A DNA stretch of 64,000 nucleotides from the NCBI GenBank assembly GCA_020744425.1, contig JAGMUV010000023.1, positions 558,001 through 622,000 on the forward strand, read 5' to 3'. Both the position numbers and the translations under genes were made by a program. Below the pieces are notes generated by a model that was given only the letters and a program-made list of their open reading frames with translations, did not search any database and was not told the origin of the DNA. This document shows, in pieces, positions 32,650 to 44,830 of this stretch (positions are counted from its first letter, which is position 1; the number at the start of each line of letters is the position of its first letter). The stretch is from Dactylonectria macrodidyma (taxonomy: Eukaryota; Ascomycota; Sordariomycetes; Hypocreales; Nectriaceae).

Positions 32650-33755
32650 ATGTCCCTTGTGACAGCTCCAATGTCGCCAATAACGCATGTACGAGAAACG
32701 ACCGCCATGACGACGCAATCCATCGAGTTCGACCCTCATGGCGACGTCAAGCTTCAAGTTGGTCCTCGAGAGGACTCGGGTCAGATCATGTTCACTGTCT
32801 GTTCTCGCACTTTAGCCCGAGTCTCTCCAGTATTCGAGCGCATGCTATTCGGCAACTTTGCAGAGTCGAGGCCAAATACATTGAATAGCAAGAACGAGTG
32901 GATCGTCAAACTCCCCGCAGACAAGGCTGGTCCGCTTGCGTTGTTCATGTACATTTCCCACGGACATCTCCATCGAATACCAAAAAAACTATCCATAGAC
33001 AAGCTATACGATCTCACAACGTTGACCAACTATTACGACAGCACACGAATTCTGGGGCCCTGGGTCCATTCATGGATGGATTTTGTCGAGGACGACGTTC
33101 GAAACTCCAAGGCATCCCTGTCAAAGGCACTCTGGGTGTCATGGGAGTTTGGTCATCGAGAATTGTTTGAAAGAGTCGCTCATAAGATGTTGATGGAGTC
33201 TGATGGACCCATTGGCGCCAACGATCCTAAGTTTCAAGACCTTGGCATGCCACCACAGATTATTGGTATGCACAATGACGAGATAATCTATCGGAGCCGA
33301 TAGTCAAAGCTAACCAAAGACTAGAGAGAATCGATGACATTCGCTTCACTACGATCCAGTCCCTTCTCGATGTCTTCCAAGACATGATAGAAAACCTCAT
33401 CGTTGTGGACGAAAAGCCCAGGTGGTGCCGCCATGCCGTATGGATGGGTCACCACCGATGCGAATCCATGATCCTCGGTTCCATGACGTTTTGCCTCGCC
33501 CGAGCCAATCTGTGGCCGCTTCCACACCCCGAAGATGTGGAGATCAGCATCATAGGCCTATATCGAAAGACTACGAGCCTGATTATCCACGATATAGGCA
33601 AGGTGGGCGAGAAGCCCCTCGTTGACCATCACGAGTGCAATCCAGGGCCCTATCTACTAGGTCAGGTGAACAAAATTGTCAATGGGATGGAAAACCCGGT
33701 GACGGAGGTTCACCGAAAGCTGATGGAGGAGCAAGTTCGGAAACTGCATCAATGA
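32650..33755 (+). CDS. BTB/POZ domain protein of the fungal type
   Basis: Two exons (32650-33265, 33325-33755) give 348 residues. The intron 33266-33324 has GTATGC, a CTAAC branch motif and a TAG end. The BTB fold begins near residue 22 with IEFDPHGDVKLQVG. It continues through VCSRTLARVSPVFERMLFGNFAES, which is the usual core with helix-capping Ser and Phe. A BACK-like helical part follows (LSKALWVSWEFGHRELFERVA). The C-terminal part after the intron keeps the RIDDIRFTTIQSLLDVFQDMIE helix and Cys/His residues typical of this family (CESMILGS). Such proteins are abundant in Pezizomycotina and of mostly unknown function. There is no kelch or MATH domain. A second ATG at 32707 could also be used. 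Confidence 0.85.
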
Positions 33756-36700
33756 TACGCGTTTGAGGACGAATCTAACAGCTGTTTACATCATAGCGAG
33801 GTGTTGGGTTCAATGGTTGGCGTTTTAGATTCGAGCTGTATTAAGATGGCATAGCAAACGGAGTTAGGATATGTACGAGGATAGGGACCAGGAAAATGGG
33901 GTTAAGATAAGTCAATCAACACCATATATATTTAGATTCAATCACTTTCTTGTCTCGATGGGCATCCCCTAAAGAGTTTCGCGTGTGCAAGGCTGCTGAT
34001 GTTTCGGTGTTAGACTGGAAATTCGGCGATGCGTTCCTCGCGGTAACACCGTTCAATGAGCAAGCGAGCGCGACATGCCTCAACCATAATACCAAGTCCA
34101 AACAGGCTACAGCAGGTGTCAAGTAAAGCAGCAGATCAGATATACAATGAACAGTTGGTTTCAAATGAGAACCACGGACCAATCTGTTTGTTGTCGCAAC
34201 AGTCTAGCACTAGACTGTGAGCCAGTGTGTGGTACTTGAAGTTCACTACATATGACAGCGGAGCAAAGATCCGACCTGCTATTGACGATATGATGTGTTT
34301 CATCGAAACTGAACTTGAAGCAACATCATCCACTTGCACACCTGTTCATGCCCCAAAAGGGAGGTTCTGGATGTTGGTGACCAGGCGGCCTTGGCACACT
34401 TTTTCGCACTTGCATCTTTCACAAGCGAGGTTTGGCGGATTGGGGAAACACCACGCCGAGAGGTCTGTGCTATGCAAGGTCTTCTTGGCCCTGGGCGGTA
34501 GCAGAACCAGGTCAAGACTTCAAGCCGCACGAGTGTAACCTCGTTATAGGGCTGAGCAAGGGTGAAGCCAAGAGGCCAAGACACCAAGGCCAAGCAAGCA
34601 GACAAGATGCAGCCAAGAGGACGAGATAAAGCTAACAGACACAGTGAAGCCAAGAAACGGGATGTAGGACAAGAGCATGGCGAACACGTGCACGAGCTTT
34701 GTTGTAGCGGAGCTTGACTCTCTAGAATGGGCACTGCATAGAAGCTCGTCAGTGAGACAAGCCTGTGTGTTTCGCTTCGTAATCGAGCTCTCCCTTCTTT
34801 CCTCCCGCTCACACCAAGCCCATTATCGTCTAGTAGTATCCATATTTCTTAGATCAGGGGATCTGAATCATATCAATCTCCTGCATGGGCCAATCAAATG
34901 TCGCATGCGTAGCATGACGTTCTCATCGTTGAATCTGTCTTGCGTCTAGTAATTGTTTGGTGTGAAATGGTCAACTAGGAAAGACTTCTGTAATGGCAAT
35001 GCACTATCTCGACGATAAGGAGAACAAGAGTCCTCCAGGCTTTCAATCACATATTCTACTGACAGTCTGAGCCGCAACCATATATCAGTTTTCTTTTCAT
35101 CTCAAATTCACACACCTTTTATTATGTCTCTACTCGGTGATTGGCCTCGAATCGTGGTTCTGGCAAGCCAACTACCCTAGACAGAATATCTCGGCACCTT
35201 GTAGTTGACACTGTAACCTTGGGCCACGTTTCCACTCTGCAACTATGGGGTGCTCGGTTCTTGGAGAAGAAAGTAGGCCTGGTATGGTCCATTGGGTGTT
35301 GGGATGGATCCATCACATCACTGTTTTGCCCTTACGGATTGTGGGGGAAATGTTGCCCTTCCACGCTGCTAGTATTGCCTACCAAAGTAGGCTGTGGGCG
35401 CCTCCACTGGTGGCTGCCACGAGGCAGAAAAGCCGGACAAGCATATCAACAACCATCGAGATTAGCAGGTTACACAAGCAAGTGCTACGGAGTATCTCGC
35501 AATCCGGGTCTGGACTTCAAGGTGGGGTGGATAAGGTGCCGATGTATGACTTCAATGTCACCAACCGAGCGGTGCGGGGTGCATTTACGCCCCGAACCCG
35601 CAAAGCAAGACACCAAAGTATCATGTCACTCGTGAATTGAAGTCTTGGACTGGCCTGGATCGTTCTGGCAGGCTGAGCTGGTGTCTCTTCGCCCTTTGGA
35701 ACGGACCCATTTCCAATGCACTGGAGCAATCAAAGGTATCTTAAACAGTGGCTGGTTAGGTTGCAATCTCGGGGTCAACCCTCCCCTAGCTGGCGCTTCT
35801 CTTATCGCCATCTCCATCGGCATTCACGTCATCTCCTCGCTTGCAGCAGTGACGTCAGGTCTTCAAACTCCTTATCTATTCGCAAGCCCTGGCATCCGTC
35901 GGCGCTTCCACTCGAAATGTCCGGGGGAATCTCTCCAAAGCGGACGGGCAAGGGAAGGGAGGCTGGAAGTGGACCGAGTTTCACACCAAAAAAGCTCACT
36001 GGCCAGGCCAAGGAACTTGACGGCCTTGTTTCGGTGCCGCAGTGTTGCGCGTCTTGTCTCACTGCGGAACAAGTACCTGTACTCGTGTGCCAAGTATCGT
36101 CATGCATGTCAGATGCTTGATGTTCCTTTATCGTTGCCGCAGATACGAACGAACCTGATCGTCTCACTTGTAGTTTACCTCGCCCCCTCCACTTTTCTTT
36201 GTCCTGGTGACACAGGACCGTCGTATTCCCTCGTACCAATCGTGCTTTGCCAAGAAGGCGAAGCATTTCTTCCCAAGACAAAAAGACGGTTCTCGGGAAA
36301 TTATGCCCTCGTGATTTCCACAATACTTGCCCCACGCATTTTCAGGAGAGGGGGAGGCGAGAGAGGGGGGTCAATTGGAAACCTCGTGTTGGAGGAGACG
36401 ATGGATCCGGCCGAAAATCCAAGATTTTTCCACTGTCAAATCCACTCTCTCGGACGGAACCTGAATTTAGCGGAAATATGAGCAGAAAAGCAAAAAAATA
36501 AAAATAAAAATAGCCTTCTTTGTGCAAATTTTTTGCGGCATCCCGCTAGCCTGGTCCTGATCTCGGGGCGGGCTGGCAAGCCACCGGTAGGATTTTAGGT
36601 CGCTTCCGTCCGAAGGTTTCCGTCCCCTAAAAGGCATGGGTTTTAGATGCTCTGGCGCCGAAGGTTGGGTCGTAAGCGACGAGTGACGTATTTTGAGTGG

Positions 36701-36872
36701 GATCTGACGTTTGGTGGAACTTGAGAGATGAGATGAAGTGAGATGGGATGAACAATGACATTTGACAGCAGCGAGGCATACAGACTTGTGCGGAAAGGAT
36801 GTATCGATTGATCGTCATTATTCTAATTCGTCTATAGTGGTGTTTCATACATTATTACTCTTTTACACTGTC
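33756..36872. other. 3.1-kb region with no supported gene
   Basis: Several open frames of 100-278 codons overlap on both strands (34300-34812 minus; 35141-35635, 35645-36481 plus). None has a family signature and introns do not link them sensibly. A short AGCCAAG-rich stretch with repeated GGCCAAG units lies at 34560-34625. Part of this could be a lineage-specific gene or an old relic. Confidence 0.4.
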
Positions 36873-38717
36873 TTACTCTCTGTCGATATCTATTGACAGC
36901 TTCGCGACGTTGAAGGTGACGTTCTTTTCCGAGTAGTACGCCTCAGTTCCCCAACTCATGTATCCAATGTAGTCAGACGAGGACGGGAATTTGGAGTACT
37001 CGGAATTGCTGCTGGCGCCCATCTTCATGACCTCTTCCACGAGGGGGTACAGGTTTCCGGTGAAGCTGTCGACGTCCTCAAAGGGCATCCATGTGATGAC
37101 GAATTGATCGTTTTGGTTGGAGTCATACCACAAGCCACTGTATTGGATTAGTTTGGAGTCAAACAGGGCGGGGACGAGAGACGTACAATTTCACGCCGTC
37201 GATGGTCATGTTCTTAGCCGACGCAATGGCCTGCGCATCTTTAGTGAGGCCGAGAGGTTGAGTAGCGGTTCCGATGGCCGCAAACCACACCATGACTTCG
37301 TGGGAAGCCTTTTCACTGTCCTTGGCGTTGTCCTTATCGCTGTCCAAGAACATATCCATGGCAACGTTGGCGTTGAGGGTCACGGCCTCGAGCGCGTCCC
37401 AGTCGTTCTTCTTGACCGCTTTCTTGCCGACGCCATAGGTCCACTCGAAATCAATGGTAATGTTCTTAATATCCTCGACTTTCTTCGGGAAGACCTCGCC
37501 CTCAACCTTCATGTTGGGGTAGGCGTGGACCGGGGCCGAGGGATCGCCTTGGGGGTACTGCCATGTCACCGACCATTCGGGTCCAAGTCCCTTGTCCTTG
37601 CCATATGTCTTGTTGTTAAACCAGATGACCTGTGTTGCGGTGGCATGTTAGCATGGAGCGATTTGGCCAGGTGGACCGCGGGCCCTTCGGGTGTAGAGTT
37701 CGGTAGCTGGCATGAAGTGACATGATGCCAGCAAGGCGGACAGGGCGATCGTCAAGCCTCAGTGGAGACGGGCCAAGAGCCGGAAAGGCGGGGACGTAAG
37801 GGAGGGGGCGGATGAAAAGGGAGACCAAGAGGAAGGGTAAGGCCGGTTATGTATGAGAAACCGGAAAAATGAACAAATGGATAGATGAATGAGCACAAGG
37901 AGATGCTTTGTCACTTACGTCCATGCATAGGCTACCGTTTTGGCCATCCCATCCCCACTGGTTGGGGTTCACTGCAAGATGCGTTGTCAGCAAGTTGTGC
38001 TATGTTGCGTTGGGCAAGCTACGCGCGAGGGCGCAAGGGGGTGATGAGAGATGTGACGGGATGGGGGTTAGGATGCATGTGTCTCGCGTGTATCGTACAT
38101 GAGTGGGTGGGCGAATAAACATGGGATGGGAAGGGACGGGAAGGGCAGGGGAAGAGGAACGAGAAGGGGATAGCCGGTCAGACGAGCAATGCAAATGCGG
38201 CCGGATGGATGAACAAGCAAGACAGTTCAGTCAGTCAGCCAGTATGTAAGCAGAGTCCCCTGGACGACGACGACAACGCCATCGCCATCGAGCAAGACAG
38301 GCCAGCCGTGGCGACACAACGAAGATGGTGTAACGGTGATACACCAACCGCCTTGTGCGACGAAGGTCCTGTCAATCAAGCCCAGGTGGAGGCACGACAG
38401 GCAAACAAGGCTGCGATGGGACAAGGCTTTGGGCTGAATAAGGCTTGATATGGTAGACGCGACCGGAGCATTGCATGTGTGTGACCTGAAAAGAAAACAA
38501 GGCTCGGTTCCAACTTACATGTGTACTCCTGGCCCTTGGTAGGTGGCACGATACCCTCTGCCTTTTCGCAGCTTGTGACAGTCTTCCACGAGTTGTCCTG
38601 GAAGAAGGGCGACTTTCCACTGGCGGCCTGGTGCTTCTCGAGGGCCAGCAGGATGCCCAAGGTGATGCCGATGGGCAGGGCCAAGAGGACGAAGTTAACG
38701 ACGAATCGGATGCCCAT
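36873..38717 (-). CDS. GH12 endoglucanase with an N-terminal membrane anchor or signal
   Basis: Glycoside hydrolase family 12 protein (endo-beta-1,4-glucanase, xyloglucanase or mixed-linkage glucanase), 319 residues. Exons: 38717-38519, 37971-37919, 37629-37187, 37137-36873. The first introns are long for this window (547 and 289 bp), the third is 49 bp. The N-terminus has a hydrophobic helix (about 5-26) and a following polar stem with Cys. The beta-jelly-roll has NPNQWGWDGQNGSLC (usual GH12 start) and then VIWFNNKTYG. The nucleophile Glu195 lies in EVMVWFA and the acid/base Glu297 in WGTEAYYS. Both catalytic residues are therefore present. Several N-glycosylation sites (NNKT, NITI, NMTI, NVTF) fit secretion. 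It is head-to-head with the GT2 gene at 42095. Substrate range cannot be told from sequence. Confidence 0.88.
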
Positions 38718-39194
38718 GTTTGCTTCGTCGGGTAGAAAATCGAGGGAAGATTGGAGAGAAGTCTCGGCGTGAATCGATTTGCCTGGTGTATCTTTTCGTC
38801 TGGTACTGTCCCTATGCTTTGCCGTTCCCGGACGAAAAACAAAACAATGAAAAACGAGTGTGAGGGTTGCGAATCCCAGCGACCAGCCAAAAAAACCAAA
38901 AAGCAGGTACAGTTAATCGAGCAAAAAGCAGGAGACGATCCGGTAGATAGGCAGCGGGCTCAAGGCGCGTAGCAGCGGGCGGCAAATACGTGTTTGTATT
39001 TTAGCAGCACCGGCAAATCAGACTAAAAAAAAACGAGCGAGCGAGAGGCGGCAAGGGGGTGGATGAGGCGGGCGTTTGTATCAAAAGGGGAATGGGAAGG
39101 GGAAGAGGAGAGAGGAGGAAGAGAGAGAGGGAAAAAAAGATGGAGAACCTGAGTGAGAGGGAAACGGTTTGGGATCTTGCGCTTGAGAGTGGAG

Positions 39195-39214
39195 GGATGG
39201 ATGGATGGATGGAT
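39195..39214 (+). repeat. GGAT tetranucleotide repeat
   Basis: Five tandem GGAT units inside a purine-rich stretch. Further GGGATGGAGAT-like units follow at about 39284-39321. Confidence 0.85.
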
Positions 39215-40154
39215 GCCAAAAAAAGAGACAATCGAAAATGGCGATAGCGCCACGGGTCGAGACGAGACGATGGTGAGGTGGGACGGGATGGAGATGGGAT
39301 GGAGATAGGATGGGATGGAGATGCAAGGGTTTTGCTTGCGGCAACTCAGATTCAGTTGGAACCAATGCAGCTGGACATGAGACGACAACGGGGGCTAGGT
39401 ATGAATTGAATTGACGGATGAAGAAGAGGTCAGTGAGTATTTCCCTTCTGCGTCTTCTTCTCTTCTGTCCGTATTCTCCCACACCCCCTCCCCCCCTGTC
39501 TCACTGTCATTATGGCAGCGAGCGTCACTCTTCAGCGCTTCCGTTCCCGCTGGATCTTGTTACGGGCTGGCATCCACTTTTAACGAGGCAAGCCTCTCTC
39601 TCTTTTCGTCGCCTCCCCCTGGAAACGCTCGGGCGGCAAAAACGCCAACCCTTATTATGCGAGTGTGTGGTCGCTACGTATCAAAGTACCTTCGTACCCT
39701 CCAGCGAACACCACATTTGCTTGGTCCCCAGCTGGTGGGGTTCAGCTCAGGGCAACAGGGGAAATCGGCGAATGCACTGAGAATTTAAATCGTCTGACGG
39801 CGTTCGCTGCTGGGCCAGGGCTTGAGCTACAAGAGCTGATGACGGGGCAGAACGTCAACAACAAAGGGCTGGTTTATGGCAGAGCAACGACGAACAACAG
39901 CCAATGACGAGCAGGGGGGGGACCAGACGGGAACTCACGAGAGCTGCTGATTGATGATGATGGGTCAAAAGCAGAGCCCCCCCTCCCCGGTGCCATGACT
40001 CTGATGTCAGACGCATCGTTTGCGTCCCGCTCCACCCACACGAAATCTCACACGAGTGCTCCCCGTAGGCCTGTAGGGTTAAGAGCGTCCAGGGGCATAA
40101 CATAACAGCACCAAAGACAGCAAGCAGAGCAAGGACCCCTCCCTGGCAAAGTCT

Positions 40155-40233
40155 AAGGCTTGTCCAAGCTCGTCCAAAGGCTTATCCAAGCTCGACTGAA
40201 AGGCTTGTCCCAGCTCGTCCAAAGCTTGTCTAG
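40155..40233 (+). repeat. Imperfect 22-23-bp tandem repeat
   Basis: Three full and one partial copy of a unit near AAAGGCTTGTCCAAGCTCGT (about 40155, 40177, 40200 and 40221), each differing by one to four bases. It lies in the noncoding GH12/GT2 spacer. Confidence 0.75.
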
Positions 40234-42094
40234 CCGTAGGTGCGGGCAAAAAACAAGAACAGGGTGGTGTTGGTGGCCCCCCTACCCTACCCTACCTTTC
40301 AGCCACCCCTCCCAATGCCGATGCAACCGAGCCCCACTGGTCTAGAGTTTCCCAGGCATTAAGAAAAAAAAAGAGAGGAGATAGAAAAGAAGCTCAGATA
40401 ACAGAGATCCAATGGAGCGGACAAAGACGCGCTGGGCTGGAGCTAGACAGGCCCCGTTCCTCTGCCATCACCAGCTGAGAAAGCGCCGTTGCCAGGATTT
40501 TAGGGGAGAGAGCCCACAGTAGACCGTCAAGCCCCTGAGCTGCCGGGGCAACCCCTGCAGGAACATCGTATTCTTTTGCTTTCCGCCCGGCGGGGCCGGT
40601 AGCGCCTTGCCTGGTCGATCTCCGCGATACGAGAAGGCAGCAGCAGCAGGCTCAGTGATGAGAGAGGGAGTGACAGAGAGGGGAATGCTGAATGGAGCAG
40701 GGAGGGGAGAGGGGAGAGGGAGGGGGCAAAGAGGCAATTGTAGGGCATGTCCGTACGGGCGTCAGAGGGGCAGGGCCCTGTTGCGCTCGTGTACTGTCGC
40801 CTCCCAGTAAGCATTCTGAAGCCCGTTTGATGCCCTGGAACCTGGGAAGAAGGCATTGTTCAAGACGAGGCGCAGTAATTACAGGTGCCTTTTCTCACAG
40901 TTCGCCAACCTTGCCTCGCCGAAGAAGGGGGCAATTTACTGAGATGATGGCTTGGATAGACGGATTGGAAAAAACAAGTCTGACCTGAAGACCAACGGCC
41001 AGCCCACCGCAACCGGATCGACGATTGCTACCCACTACCGCAAGCCGAAGGTGCCAAATCATATCAAAATCGTACTATTGCTCTCACTGCAAATCACCAC
41101 TCAGCTTGGGATAATCATATTCTTGTTCAGGCCGGAAACAGCGCACGACGGGGGGAGAAGAGGTTCCGCCCGGCGGTTCCCTCAGCTGGATTGGCCCCCC
41201 TCATCTTGCGCCCCGTCCATTTCTCTTCTGTTTGATCGGCCGTATTTTATCTGCTGTGTGTGTGTGTTTTTTTTGTGGTGACCTACGTAGGGTACTTTGC
41301 AAGAGGTTCCGCGCGCTCCGAGCTGGAGACATCCATAGGGAGGCCGGTTGGTCCAAAGGGGCGAGAGGGGGGGGGAGGGGGCACTGTGAAGAGTGGATGA
41401 TGCAGACAGAAGTGGATGATACGTAGGTACCTTACAGCTCAAAGTGGAGGATGTGATGGGGATGGATCCATGCCATCCATAGCAGAGCAGAGAACAAGCC
41501 CCCAGTTGGGCCGGCGTTTCGACCCCGTCCCGTTCCCCATCTCATGCCATCCCTAATCCCATCATCCCTCGTGTTGGCTGGGTCCTTCTTTGGGCTTGGA
41601 GCGGTTCTATTTTTCCACCTCCCCCTTCAAACCCTCCTCTCCCGTCTTCCCTCTTTCTTTTCTTCCCTCTTTTTTCCCTTGTCGACCTGTCGAACCGCAG
41701 GCTTGGTATTTTTAAACCATCCACACGGGCATACATCTTTTTACCCGCGAGAGGTGACACAAGGTTGCCTCATACAGTCGTTCACACCACCATTCGCTCA
41801 CACACACCAACGCCAACAACAAGAAGCCATAATATCAGACCCTGCATCTTTGAACATTCGCTATTCATCACACTCCAATTGCGTACACCCACATACAGAC
41901 CGCACATACAGCTCCGCAGGGTCCATCTGAGTTCCGTCGTTCGTTAAAATCCGGAACAAGACAAAAACACGCGCGCCAAGTCTAGAGAAGACCGCCCTTG
42001 TTTGTTTATTGTTTGCTTGCAAGTATCCCTCGCATCATTCCCCCTCGCACACAAATAGGCACGTCCGCTGCGGCAGGGCGACGAAGCCGCCAGG

Positions 42095-44830
42095 ATGAAC
42101 GGGTATCAAGGGTACGGAGACGGGGATCGGGATCGGGAGTACAGGGAGATGGTCGAGATTGATGTTCAGCAATACAATCAGAACCAGCAGCAGCAACAAC
42201 AACAGCAGCAGGGACAACATCCGTATCAGCAGCACCCGCAACACCAGCACCCGCAGCAGTACTTCCAAGAACAGCACTACCCGCAGCAGCAGTCGCCCGC
42301 GTACCAGCCGTACGATCAAGCCTACGAGCAGCATCCCGGGTTTGATGAGCGACAGCAGCACAGCCGGACGACGGCTGAAGATCAGCAGTACCAGCAGCGG
42401 TACGAGCAGTTCCAGAACCAGACGGCACAGCGGCCAACAAGGCCAACGCCTGCTCACATTGAAGAGTACGCCGCTGCTCCGGAATGGCCTCTCTCGGCCG
42501 GCGGAAGCCCCAACCCGCAGTACTTTGCCGACACGCCCGGAGGTTCTCGCTCCGGGACGCCGTCTCTCCGGAGCGGCAACGAGACGCCGCACCGGCATCC
42601 CAACTCGTCATCGGTAGACTGGCGACCCTCGAGCCTAATGGTAACTACACCCGCTACACCTCCCACTTGCGTTGCGACTCCCAGTGCTTCTACCATCTTC
42701 GCTACACCCCCGCCCGTGTTCGCCCCGACGCGAGCCTCGTTTGCTCCGTCACAGTTCGCCCCGTCCGACACGACGACACTCGCTGACCACGATTCCACCA
42801 AGCAGAACCAGAGCCATCTCAGCCTCGCCGCTCTGCTGCCTGGCGGCGCGTCCCCGGGGACCAATGCCTCCAAGGACTATGTCAACCGCGATGCCATCCA
42901 GCAGCTGCATAACCGCGACGACGCCGAGATCTGGAAGGGCTGGCGTCGGTATCTGTACACGCTCGTGCCGTTTCTGACTATTATCAACACGGCCATGTAT
43001 ATTGGTTATCTGACACTGCGAATCGCTTGTATCATCTGGGCTCAGAACGCTCAGCACGCTGTATATGCTACTGCTTGGGTCTTCCTGGCCATTGAGTTGG
43101 CCACGGCTATTCCCCCGCTGATGCACAATGGCTGGACGATGTGGTCTATGAAGAAGCGCCAGCGTCCCAAGTTGAGATTGACGGGCAACGACTGTCCCAG
43201 CGTCGATGTCTTCATCACCTGCTGCGGAGAAGAGGACGACCTGGTCATGGATACTGTTCGCGCCGCTTGTGACCTGGACTACCCCATGGACCGCTTCCGC
43301 GTTGTCATTCTCGACGATGGCAAGTCTGCCGGACTCGAAGCCGCTCTCCAAACGCTCTCTCACCAGTATCCCAACATTCACTACATTGCGCGTCTCAAGG
43401 TTCCCGGTGTGCCTCATCACTTCAAGGCCGGTAATCTCAACAACGGTCTCGATCAGATGCACTTGCTTCCCGGTGGAGCTGGCCAGTTCATGGCCGCGCT
43501 GGACGCTGATATGGTAATTTCCCCATATATCTTACCCTCTGCAATAATTTTCTAACTGGATTTCTAGATTCCCGAGAGAGATTGGCTTCGTGCTGTCCTC
43601 CCTCATCTGCTTGTCGACCCCAAGATGGCTCTCGCCTGCCCGCCCCAGCTCTTCTACAACACCCCCCCCTCGGATCCCCTCTCGCAGAGTCTCGATTTCT
43701 TCGTCCACGTCGTCGAGCCCATCAAGGACGCCGTCGGTGTCGCCTGGTGCACCGGATCCGGCTACGTTGTGCGTCGTGAAGCCCTGGACCAGATTGGCAA
43801 CTTCCCGCTTGGCTCGCTGGCCGAAGATGTCGCTACTTCTACGCTGATGCTCGGAAAGGGCTGGAAGACCGCTTACGTCCACGAGCCGCTACAGTTTGGT
43901 ACCGTCCCCGAGGACTACGGCAGTCACTTGAAGCAGCGCACGCGTTGGGCCATTGGTACCGTCGATACCTCCTTCAAGCTCAACTTCTGCCTGTGGGGTG
44001 ACCAGATCAAGGAGATGAAGTTTGCGCAACGCTTCTCGGGTTTCCTGTACGCGTCGCTCAACCTGTACGCCATCCTGTTCGCCGTCTCGCTCTTCGCCAT
44101 CCCCGTCATCCTCATCATGGGCAAGCCGCTGGTCGCCTACGCCACCGAGGAGCAGCTCCGCTGGCTCATCTGGGGCAGCTTCGCGTCCGTCATGAGCAAC
44201 CGTATCTGCGAGTTTATTCTGTTTATGCCCGCTGGATACCACACCGGTCAGCGCAGTTCCCGCAACCAGTTCTGGATGTCGCCCTACATTGCTCTCTGCA
44301 TTGTTCGCTCGTTTATGCTGCCTACGTGGTTGGGTGGCCAGACCCAGGCCTTCAAGCCCACCGGTTCTCTTGGATCTGCCCTCAACGAGCGAGACGCCAA
44401 GCTGCGCAAGAACATGGTCCGCCGCCTGTTTGGTATCCTCTTCAACTATATGGCTTTTTTCCACCTGGCCTTCGTCTACCTGACCCTCTGTGGTCTCGTC
44501 GTCACCACCTACCGCTCCGTCTGGCGCGAGATCGACAACGGCCTCCGCGACATGCTCATCAGCCTTCTCACGCACGCCTTCTGGCCGCCCCTGACGTTCC
44601 TCTTCCTGTGCAGCTCCATGTGGACGCCCGTGGCCTACGCCATCGACCCCCCCACGATGCCCGACCGCGAGGAGCTTCTCGACCGCGACCCCAAGACGCG
44701 CGTCGCCCATCCCACCCGCCAGAGCAAGAAGATCGCCTTTGGCGGCCAGGCGGCCTGGTTCGAGCTCGAGTACACCTTCACCACCCTGTACACGATCCTC
44801 ATCTTCGTCTGCTCCTTCCTATTCTACTAA
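42095..44830 (+). CDS. Cellulose-synthase-like glycosyltransferase family 2 (TFT1-like glucan synthase)
   Basis: Processive membrane GT2, 893 residues. Exons 42095-43513 and 43568-44830; the intron 43514-43567 is GTAATT to TAG. The cytosolic N-terminus (about 1-190) is Gln-rich with a long polyQ run. Two TM segments follow (about 290-345). The catalytic domain has VILDDGKS, the DxD motif as DAD (470-472), the AED motif (558-560) and QRTRW (596-600, the QxxRW of processive synthases). About five further TM helices follow to the C-terminus. In fungi this subfamily includes the synthase of mixed-linkage beta-1,3/1,4-glucan, and some members have been called cellulose synthase-like. The exact product cannot be read from sequence. 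C-rich third codon positions suggest strong expression. The ATG (42095) is preceded by a pyrimidine- and A/C-rich leader. Confidence 0.92.
42184..42230 (+). repeat. CAG/CAA tract encoding polyglutamine
   Basis: Mixed CAG and CAA codons give a run of eight to nine Gln near residues 31-40 of the GT2 protein. More Gln-rich sequence follows to about residue 110. Confidence 0.85.

Larger units (their letters stand above)
38718..42094. promoter_or_regulatory. 3.4-kb divergent region between GH12 and GT2 genes
   Basis: No supported gene. The parts near each gene are pyrimidine- or purine-rich leader sequence (39010-39330 and 41540-41930). Simple repeats occur at 39195-39214 and 40155-40233. Open frames of up to about 130 codons overlap on both strands and have low-complexity Ser/Pro or Arg translations, typical of chance. 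Long 5' leaders are usual for wall-synthase genes. Confidence 0.5.

Noticed and set aside
34300..34812. 170-codon frame (-)
   Set aside because: Overlapped by frames of similar size on the other strand, with low-complexity Ser/Leu/Arg content and no family match.
35645..36481. 278-codon frame (+), the longest unexplained one
   Set aside because: Composition looks like noncoding sequence read through, no domain is visible, and a 168-codon frame covers the same bases on the other strand. It could be revisited with RNA data.
42006..42611. Long minus-strand frames across the polyQ region
   Set aside because: They are shadows of the GT2 Gln-rich coding sequence (CAG/CTG repeats give Leu/Ala/Val runs).
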